The notes under the pieces: model-generated
Database searches by the model: none
What the model saw: only the letters and a program-made list of their open reading frames with translations
Told to the model about the DNA's origin: nothing
Translations under genes and position numbers: made by a program
Assembly (NCBI GenBank): GCA_002406115.1
Contig: DHNC01000013.1
Span: 1 to 6,119, forward strand
DNA length: 6,119 nt
Direction of reading: 5' to 3'
DNA from: Christensenella sp. UBA4626
GTDB lineage: Bacteria; Bacillota; Clostridia; Christensenellales; UBA1242
Part shown: positions 1 through 4,056 of the stretch, piece by piece
Layout of the letters: every line of letters begins with the position of its first letter
How positions within the stretch are numbered: position 1 is the stretch's first letter

Positions 1-19
1 TTATTATTTTTTTATTTTT

Positions 20-613
20 TTAATAAACAAGCAGAATAACAAAAGAACGCAACAACATTGTAACTAAACAAAAGACAAAAATTGCAGCAAGCAAAATCAA
101 GGAATACAAAAGCAATTTGCAATTTGAATTGTCAAAGCAAGTTTTAAAATATCCCGAGCAATTGCAAATAGAAGCCAGTTCCAAGCAAATCAGCATCAGC
201 ACAAAAAACTCTATTACCAAAAGCAGCAAAATTAAAATCAAAATCAGCAAAACATTTAAAAATCCATAAATCATAATCACGCTTACAAAAATCACAATCT
301 GACTGTAAACGAAATAGAGGTAAAATATCACGCCAATAACTGCTGTGTATGGCTTTGCAAATGTGAGGATGATAACGGCATAGATAATTCCAATTGTCAC
401 AAAGCAGTTGAATATAAACACGGGCAGTCCGCCGCTGCCTCTCAAAAATTTGATGTACGGAACATTGCTTAAATCAATATCAAAAATTCCGTTGTTTATG
501 TTTATGGCTGCAAATATGGCAAGGATAATGGTGAGAACAGTCAGCAACAACAATATCACAAACAACGCTTTTTTTCTTCTAACAGTCTGTTTAAGGCAAT
601 CGAAAAGTTGCAT
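20..613 (-). CDS. Polytopic membrane protein of unknown function (197 aa)
   Basis: I do not recognise this family. The protein is almost entirely hydrophobic. A short basic N-terminus (VRRKK at residues 11-15) precedes a first membrane helix at about 16-37. A polar stretch with NGIFDIDLSN follows, and then about four further hydrophobic segments (roughly 63-85, 91-112, 115-147 and 167-196), with a small Cys-rich loop (CNCSGYFKTC) before the last. That predicts about five membrane passes and no catalytic motif. Five helices with a basic N-terminus and a gene set including spoIVB loosely recall SpoIIM, but the similarity is topological only. I chose the ATG at 613, preceded by AAGG about 12 bases upstream. 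A TTG start at 649 would add 12 residues but has no ribosome site. The gene points away from its neighbour and ends near the window edge, so operon partners are not visible. Confidence 0.7.
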   Translation of the reverse strand: MQLFDCLKQTVRRKKALFVILLLLTVLTIILAIFAAININNGIFDIDLSNVPYIKFLRGSGGLPVFIFNCFVTIGIIYAVIILTFAKPYTAVIGVIFYLYFVYSQIVIFVSVIMIYGFLNVLLILILILLLLVIEFFVLMLICLELASICNCSGYFKTCFDNSNCKLLLYSLILLAAIFVFCLVTMLLRSFVILLVY

Positions 614-737
614 ATATATTTTATGCCTTATATTTAAAATTTTTGCCAAACTAACAAAAATACCATATTTTTTATTTACAAACTAACCAAAAGTGTTATA
701 TTTTTATCCGCTAAAATCTTAAACTGCTTTGTCTTTA

Positions 738-764
738 ACAATCTCAAAAAATCTCCATAATATG
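738..764 (+). promoter_or_regulatory. Candidate late-sporulation (sigma-K-like) promoter of the collagen-like gene
   Basis: CATAATATG at 756-764 differs by one base from the sigma-K -10 consensus CATAnnnTA. An AACA at 737-740, containing the AC that sigma-K -35 regions need, lies 15 bases upstream. Transcription would start near 771, just before the inverted repeat at 774-799. CATAAT is also one base from a sigma-A -10, but no convincing TTGACA lies at the right distance. Sigma-K use would fit a spore-surface collagen-like protein. Sigma-K consensus sites are short, so this is only a plausible match. Confidence 0.33.
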
Positions 765-773
765 AATTAGGGA

Positions 774-799
774 TGTGTTCAAAAATTTGCTTGAACACA
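774..799. repeat. Perfect 9-bp inverted repeat upstream of the collagen-like gene
   Basis: TGTGTTCAA (774-782) and TTGAACACA (791-799) are exact reverse complements separated by 8 bases. The repeat lies 14 bases before the ribosome site. It could be an operator for a dimeric regulator or a hairpin at the 5' end of the mRNA. It has no T-run, so it is not a terminator. The repeat itself is certain; its role is not. Confidence 0.6.
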
Positions 800-826
800 C
801 TCCAAATCAAAAAAAGGAGAACAATC

Positions 827-1621
827 ATGAATTGTCACAATACAAACCCATGTTGTTTCAGCCCACGCCCGGTAAATCCGCCAACACAAGGGGAAAGCAA
901 TATCAACCGAGTTATTTATATTGGCGTCACCGGTCCTACCGGCCCACAAGGCCCACAAGGCCCCGCTGGTTTGACAGGTGCAACTGGGGCAACCGGCCCA
1001 ACCGGTGCCACAGGAGCCACAGGTGCAATCGGCCCAACAGGAACAGTAGGTGCAACAGGACCAACCGGTCCAACTGGACCAACTGGGGCAATAGGAACAG
1101 CCGGAGTTACAGGTCCAACTGGTGCTACCGGCCCTACTGGTCCACAAGGCATTCAAGGTGTTGCAGGTGCTACTGGTGCGACGGGTCCAACCGGTCCAAC
1201 TGGACCTACTGGTCCGACAGGTCCTAGTGGAGAAACAGCACTTTCCACAGCATTTTACACCAACACAGCAGCAACAGGTGCTAACCCAACCTTCACATTG
1301 ACTGCCGAATATCCAGCAAGTCAAGCCTCGGTATCGCTTGCAGAAACTCTCGACACAATCACACTTGAAGCGGGCAGTTATATCATCGAATACGGCACAA
1401 ATGCGGTTAGCAGTTCAACGACAGTGCCAACAATTGCGCTCACTCTTGACGGCACACTTGAAACGGCAACAAGGCGCACAGGCATTGCCAACGGCACAAC
1501 CGATTTGTCAGGCTTGTACCTTTACGCTCCAACCGCAGAGGCAACGCTAAATGTCACAACCACAAATGCCGCAGATGTAACTTACAATAACACCTATTTG
1601 TTGATAAGGAAAATCGGCTAA
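827..1621 (+). CDS. Collagen-like surface protein, BclA-type (264 aa)
   Basis: This encodes a predicted trimeric, collagen-like surface filament protein of the kind found on Bacillus and Clostridioides spores. Residues 1-32 form a short Cys-containing head (C3, C9, C10) with no signal peptide. Residues 33-137 are 35 uninterrupted Gly-X-Y triplets, mostly GPT and GAT with a few GPQ, as in BclA proteins. Residues 138-264 form a Thr/Ala-rich C-terminal domain that looks all-beta and resembles the C1q/TNF-like trimerisation domains of BclA. Absence of a signal peptide suits a spore-surface protein made in the mother cell. The start at 827 is set by AAAGGAG (813-819), seven bases upstream. An in-frame ATG at 773 lies in the inverted-repeat region, lacks a ribosome site and is unlikely. 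Thr in the Y position is often glycosylated in this family. The gene is monocistronic and converges on spoIVB. Confidence 0.88.
   Translation: MNCHNTNPCCFSPRPVNPPTQGESNINRVIYIGVTGPTGPQGPQGPAGLTGATGATGPTGATGATGAIGPTGTVGATGPTGPTGPTGAIGTAGVTGPTGATGPTGPQGIQGVAGATGATGPTGPTGPTGPTGPSGETALSTAFYTNTAATGANPTFTLTAEYPASQASVSLAETLDTITLEAGSYIIEYGTNAVSSSTTVPTIALTLDGTLETATRRTGIANGTTDLSGLYLYAPTAEATLNVTTTNAADVTYNNTYLLIRKIG
923..1237 (+). repeat. Collagen triplet tract (35 Gly-X-Y codon triplets)
   Basis: This is a 315-bp tract of 9-bp degenerate units of the form GGn-CCn-ACn or GGn-GCn-ACn inside the collagen-like gene. The units are near-identical, so slippage or recombination can change the number of triplets in frame. 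Shadow reading frames on both strands, rich in Cys/Ser/Trp or Pro/Val, arise from this tract and are not genes. Confidence 0.9.
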
Positions 1622-1686
1622 AACATAAGGTGTTTAATAAACCAACTTGTTTTGAAAGCCCATAAACTTGATAAGTTAAGCAAACA

Positions 1687-1716
1687 AAAAAAGCGCACAA
1701 TTTTGTGTGCTTTTTT
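1687..1716. terminator. Bidirectional intrinsic terminator between the collagen-like gene and spoIVB
   Basis: AAAAAAGCGCACAA (1687-1700) pairs with TTGTGTGCTTTTTT (1703-1716), with one G-U wobble and a TT loop. A T-run follows on the + strand and the A-run supplies one on the - strand, so the hairpin can stop transcription from both convergent genes. It lies 65 bases after the collagen-like stop and 48 bases beyond the spoIVB stop. Confidence 0.88.
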
Positions 1717-1764
1717 GCTTTCTTGCAGCAAATGAGTTTAAGCCAACCAATACAATATTTTGTG

Positions 1765-2985
1765 TTAGTTGTTTATCATCCAATCCATATACACGCCATA
1801 GCCTCGGGTTGGGTCGTTCAAAAACACGTGTGTCACGGCTCCAACAACTTTGCCGTTTTGAACGATTGGGCTGCCGCTCATGCCTTGGATTATTCCGCCA
1901 GTTTTGTCCAGCAGGCGTTTGTCGGTTATTTTTATGGTCATGCTTTTGTCATCGGCAGAATTTTGCTTGTTCGCCTTGATGATTTTTATATCGTAAGCGT
2001 CCACACCTTTTCCGTCCACATTGCAATAAATTTTTGCATCTCCAAGACGCACTGAAAGTCTGCCGCCAATGTTTGCCGTTCTATCCGCTGCGATTATGGA
2101 CTTGTTGAGCAAATTTCCATAAACGCCAAACTTGCAATTTGTGTCCGCCTTGCCGATTGCGTCCTCACTTAAATTTATTGAAGAGCGGATTTCACCTGGA
2201 TTGTTTTTCTCGCCCTTTTTTATCCCCAAAAGTTTGCATTTATATAGGTTGCCGCTTTCCACGTCAAAATTATTGCCCAAACTTGTGTCCACGATAGGGT
2301 GCCCGACCGCACCAAATCTAAAATCCTTTTGCCTAATATATGTCAGCGTGCCGACCCCACTCGCATTGTTCCTCACCCAAAGTCCGATTTTATATCGCTT
2401 GCTCAAAAGGTCGTAAACCGGCTTGATATTTGTTTCAATTTCTTGCCCATCTCGTTTTAGTTTGACACTCAAAACTTTGCCTTTGTTTTCTTCCAAATTT
2501 ATAACTCTATCAATGTCCTCAATGTTGCTAATGTGTGTTTTTTCAATCTCAACAATTGCGTCGCCGTCATGTATTCCGCTATCTTTAATCGGCTGCTGAA
2601 CCCCGTCTTCGGTCACAACGCCGTTGCTTCCCATGCAGATAACCCCGTCGCTAAAAAGGTTAAAACCGACCGTTTCACCACCGACAAACACGCTTGTATC
2701 GGTCAAAAGTTGAACCTTGATTTCCTTTATTGTAAAAAGGTTAAAAAGTTTGATTTTTAAACTGGTTTCGGTTAAATTGCTGTCGTTGTTCACCGTGATG
2801 TTTTTTGGCAAATCAAGGTTGATAAGCGGGGAATAAATGTCGTTTTCGTTTGCTTGAACAACATCGTCATATGTCACAACCATTTCGTCTGGCAGATTGT
2901 TTATTTGCTGAATGGACGGGATTAAAACACAACATCCCACCGTCACCAAAACAAATGTAAACATAATCCAAAAAACTTTTCTCAT
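1765..2985 (-). CDS. spoIVB: SpoIVB, serine peptidase (S55) of the sigma-K checkpoint (406 aa)
   Basis: SpoIVB is secreted from the forespore into the space between the two membranes. There it cleaves SpoIVFA and triggers SpoIVFB to process pro-sigma-K in the mother cell. Residues 5-22 form one N-terminal membrane anchor or uncleaved signal. A PDZ domain covers roughly 120-190 (KDSGIHDGDAIVEIE). The S55 peptidase domain follows. Its triad is readable by spacing against B. subtilis SpoIVB (H236, D363, S378): H229 in AVGHPIVD, D355 in ITDKRLLDKTGG and S370 in GMSGSPIVQNGK. The near-C-terminal VVGAVTHVFLNDPTRGYG is also typical. The length is close to the usual 420 or so, and all key residues are present, so it should be active. 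The start has AGGAG five bases upstream. No spo0A lies downstream, unlike the classical spoIVB-spo0A order. A weak sigma-G-like -10 (CAAACTA, 3004-3010 on the - strand) is possible but has no good -35. Confidence 0.96.
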   Translation of the reverse strand: MRKVFWIMFTFVLVTVGCCVLIPSIQQINNLPDEMVVTYDDVVQANENDIYSPLINLDLPKNITVNNDSNLTETSLKIKLFNLFTIKEIKVQLLTDTSVFVGGETVGFNLFSDGVICMGSNGVVTEDGVQQPIKDSGIHDGDAIVEIEKTHISNIEDIDRVINLEENKGKVLSVKLKRDGQEIETNIKPVYDLLSKRYKIGLWVRNNASGVGTLTYIRQKDFRFGAVGHPIVDTSLGNNFDVESGNLYKCKLLGIKKGEKNNPGEIRSSINLSEDAIGKADTNCKFGVYGNLLNKSIIAADRTANIGGRLSVRLGDAKIYCNVDGKGVDAYDIKIIKANKQNSADDKSMTIKITDKRLLDKTGGIIQGMSGSPIVQNGKVVGAVTHVFLNDPTRGYGVYMDWMINN

Positions 2986-3105
2986 ATCTGCTCCTAATGT
3001 CGTTAGTTTGTGTAAAACTTTCGTTTTAATTTACATTTTTTATATAATCATCAAACAAAATCATCAACCAAACCCAAGTTTTGCCGCCAAAATTTAGTCA
3101 AACTG

Positions 3106-3135
3106 TTGACAAATCGCTGGCAGATATGGTATATT
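3106..3135 (+). promoter_or_regulatory. Sigma-A promoter of rpsO with extended -10
   Basis: A perfect -35 TTGACA (3106-3111) is followed by an 18-bp spacer and TATATT (3130-3135), one base from TATAAT. A TG at 3127-3128 makes it an extended -10. Transcription should start near 3142. It drives rpsO and is the strongest vegetative promoter in the window. Confidence 0.8.
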
Positions 3136-3141
3136 TACGGC

Positions 3142-3215
3142 ATACCTTGACAAAGTGGTGCGAAAACTCTCAACGGCCGCATTGTTAATGGCGAATTTTA
3201 AAAAAGGAGAGAATT
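3142..3215 (+). promoter_or_regulatory. rpsO 5' leader, possible S15 autoregulatory RNA
   Basis: About 74 nt separate the predicted transcription start from the rpsO ATG. The leader can fold locally. GCC (3177-3179 area) can pair with GGC (near 3190) around CATT-GTT-AATG, and GTGCG can pair imperfectly with CGCAT, leaving the ribosome site AAGGAGA (3204-3210) downstream. Ribosomal protein S15 represses its own mRNA through unrelated leader folds in several bacterial groups, so such a role is plausible here. I cannot match it to a known leader class. Confidence 0.3.
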
Positions 3216-3473
3216 ATGATCAATAAAGCTGAAATCGTTAAAGAGTTCGGTAAAGATGAAAAAGATACAGGTTCTGTTGAAGTTCAAATCGCTTTGCTCA
3301 GCGCTCGTATCAAAAACTTGACTGAACATCTTAAAGTCAACAAACAAGACAAACACTCAACTCGTGGTTTGAACCAAATGGTTTCTCAACGTAAAAAACT
3401 TTTGGACTACCTTGCAAGTGTTGACATCAATCGTGCACGTGCTATTAAATCAAAACTTGGCATCCGTGGCTAA
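3216..3473 (+). CDS. rpsO: 30S ribosomal protein S15 (85 aa)
   Basis: S15 is a primary 16S rRNA-binding protein that organises the platform of the small subunit and contacts 23S rRNA in bridge B4. The full four-helix protein is present, slightly shorter than the usual 88-89 residues because of a shorter N-terminus. The rRNA-binding positions known from E. coli S15 are conserved with an offset of three: the DTGS motif (17-20), Q24, R31, H38, D45, S48 in DKHSTRGL and Y65. AAGGAGA sits five bases before the ATG. The gene is monocistronic, with its own promoter and terminator. In many Firmicutes pnp follows rpsO; here it is replaced by repeats and a surface-protein gene. It is divergent from spoIVB. 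Confidence 0.98.
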   Translation: MINKAEIVKEFGKDEKDTGSVEVQIALLSARIKNLTEHLKVNKQDKHSTRGLNQMVSQRKKLLDYLASVDINRARAIKSKLGIRG

Positions 3474-3475
3474 TC

Positions 3476-3500
3476 AAAAGCGCCTTCGGGTGCTTTTTTT
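3476..3500 (+). terminator. rpsO intrinsic terminator with UUCG loop
   Basis: AAAAGCGCC (3476-3484) pairs with GGTGCTTTT (3489-3497), with one G-U pair, across a TTCG tetraloop. A run of seven T follows. It begins two bases after the rpsO stop codon. Confidence 0.93.
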
Positions 3501-3542
3501 GTTGTGCTTACCGGCATTTGTTCAAAATCTCGCTACGCTAGA

Positions 3543-3587
3543 AAGATTCTTCACTTCAAAACTACGTATTTTGTTCAGAATGACAAC
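3543..3587 (-). repeat. Dispersed repeat, left copy (inverse of 3829-3867)
   Basis: AAGATTCTTCACTTC at the left end and TTCAGAATGACAAC at the right match the reverse complement of 3829-3867 (AAGATACTTCACTTC ... TCAGGATGACAAC), with a diverged middle. The two copies face each other across the 166-bp element at 3609-3774. The stretch has no credible reading frame. Confidence 0.6.
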
Positions 3588-3608
3588 GTCTAACTTACAC
3601 AATATCAA

Positions 3609-3774
3609 TCTCGTGTCCCCTTGGGAGGGGAAGGCTGGTAAAACGCTTGCGTTTTAACAAAGGGTAGTTTATTTAAATCCTCTTTTGTTTGGCTTCTAAA
3701 TAAGGATAATATTGTAACTACCCTTTGGTACTCGTAAACTCGTACCAACCTTCCCCTCTCAAGGGGACACGAGA
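3609..3774 (+). mobile_element. MITE-like element, copy A (166 bp, 30-bp terminal inverted repeats)
   Basis: This non-coding element has terminal inverted repeats at 3609-3638 and 3745-3774 (TCTCGTGTCCCCTTG... inward), matching at 28 of 30 positions. Inside it, AAAGGGTAGTT (3659-3669) pairs with AACTACCCTTT (3716-3726). A left hairpin TAAAACGC-TT-GCGTTTTA lies at 3639-3656, and a right hairpin GGTAC...GTACC at 3727-3746. TTATTTA (3669-3675) pairs with TAAATAA (3697-3703) near the tip. The whole folds as a cloverleaf on either strand. A second copy lies inverted at 5787-5954. It encodes no transposase, so movement would need one supplied in trans. I see no clear target duplication. Confidence 0.85.
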
Positions 3775-3796
3775 TATTGGTCTAGTTGATAACTTT

Positions 3797-3808
3797 AAGG
3801 GACACGAG
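3797..3808. repeat. Possible fragment of another element end
   Basis: AAGGGACACGAG is the terminal repeat end of the 166-bp element with one G missing (AAGGGGACACGAG). It lies 22 bases beyond copy A in the same orientation as A's right end. It may be the remnant of a second insertion or a deleted tandem end. The match is short. Confidence 0.4.
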
Positions 3809-3828
3809 GCGAGAGGATTGCTGTAAAA

Positions 3829-3867
3829 GTTGTCATCCTGAGTGAGTGAAACGAAGTGAAGTATCTT
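3829..3867 (+). repeat. Dispersed repeat, right copy
   Basis: GTTGTCATCCTGAG... GAAGTGAAGTATCTT is the inverted partner of 3543-3587. It contains short internal reiterations (GAGTGAGTGAAACGAAGTGAA). Related words, such as CTTCGTTGCACTTCG and AACATGACA, recur at 6031-6080, so this is a family of intergenic repeats rather than a single pair. Confidence 0.55.
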
Positions 3868-3936
3868 GTGCCGTGGGTAGTTTGGAACTATAAAGACAGC
3901 AAAAAATATAAAATTTTAAAACTTTATCAATTTCGC

Positions 3937-3966
3937 TTGACTATAATTTTCAAAAATAATTAAAAT
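3937..3966 (+). promoter_or_regulatory. Sigma-A-type promoter of the LRR protein gene
   Basis: TTGACT (3937-3942) and TAAAAT (3961-3966) are each one base from consensus, with an 18-bp spacer in a very AT-rich setting. The predicted start near 3973 sits almost on the ATG at 3974, so the mRNA would be leaderless or nearly so. This supports 3974, not 4047, as the original translation start. Confidence 0.5.
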
Positions 3967-3973
3967 AAATATA

Positions 3974-4036
3974 ATGAAAACAAGGGGAATATCGCAACAT
4001 CCAACCCATAGGGGGGGGGGTAAGTCTATTTGCTAA
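3974..4036 (+). other. Out-of-phase upstream start of the LRR gene (20 codons, then stop)
   Basis: The ATG at 3974 reads MKTRGISQHPTHR, enters the G-run and stops at TAA 4034-4036. The long LRR frame is open back to a TGA at 3975, but its only usable start in that stretch is ATG 4047. If one G is removed, the ATG at 3974 continues straight into the LRR protein, adding 24 residues that end ...GGVSLFAKLAT before M1. The result would be a 574-aa precursor with a basic N-region and an extended hydrophobic core. This is most likely the true 5' end of the gene in the OFF phase, or a homopolymer sequencing error. Confidence 0.6.
4011..4020 (+). repeat. Poly-G tract (10 G), probable slippage site
   Basis: Ten consecutive G residues lie between ATG 3974 and ATG 4047 of the LRR gene. 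This is the only such homopolymer in the window and it sits in an AT-rich background. Runs of this length are hotspots for slipped-strand mispairing. Here 9 or 12 G would join the upstream start to the long frame, while 10 or 11 would not. Confidence 0.95.
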
Positions 4037-4056
4037 ACTAGCAACAATGATTGTTG
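4030..4056 (+). repeat. Two adjacent palindromes over the internal ATG
   Basis: TTGCTA-AAC-TAGCAA (4030-4044) is a perfect 6-bp hairpin. CAACAAT-G-ATTGTTG (4042-4056) is a perfect 7-bp palindrome centred on the G of ATG 4047. In RNA they would compete with each other and tend to hide this ATG, arguing against it as an efficient start. The palindromes are certain; the effect is inferred. Confidence 0.5.

Noticed and set aside
773..826. Upstream ATG giving the collagen-like protein 18 extra residues
   Set aside because: It lies at the edge of the inverted repeat without a ribosome site, whereas ATG 827 has AAAGGAG at ideal spacing.
779..1324. Cys/Ser/Trp-rich and Pro/Val-rich frames opposite the collagen-like gene
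   Set aside because: They are mirror frames of the 9-bp Gly-X-Y codon repeats and show no start signals or domain pattern.
1705..2055. Reading frames of about 90-116 aa on the + strand within spoIVB
   Set aside because: They lie opposite the conserved catalytic region of SpoIVB, whose triad and motifs establish the - strand as coding.
3412..3657. 81-aa reading frame on the + strand
   Set aside because: It starts inside rpsO in another frame, crosses the rpsO terminator and ends in element copy A.
3609..3774. CRISPR array or tRNA-like gene
   Set aside because: The repeats are one inverted pair, not regularly spaced direct repeats. The cloverleaf-like fold lacks tRNA arm lengths, T-loop sequence and a CCA end.
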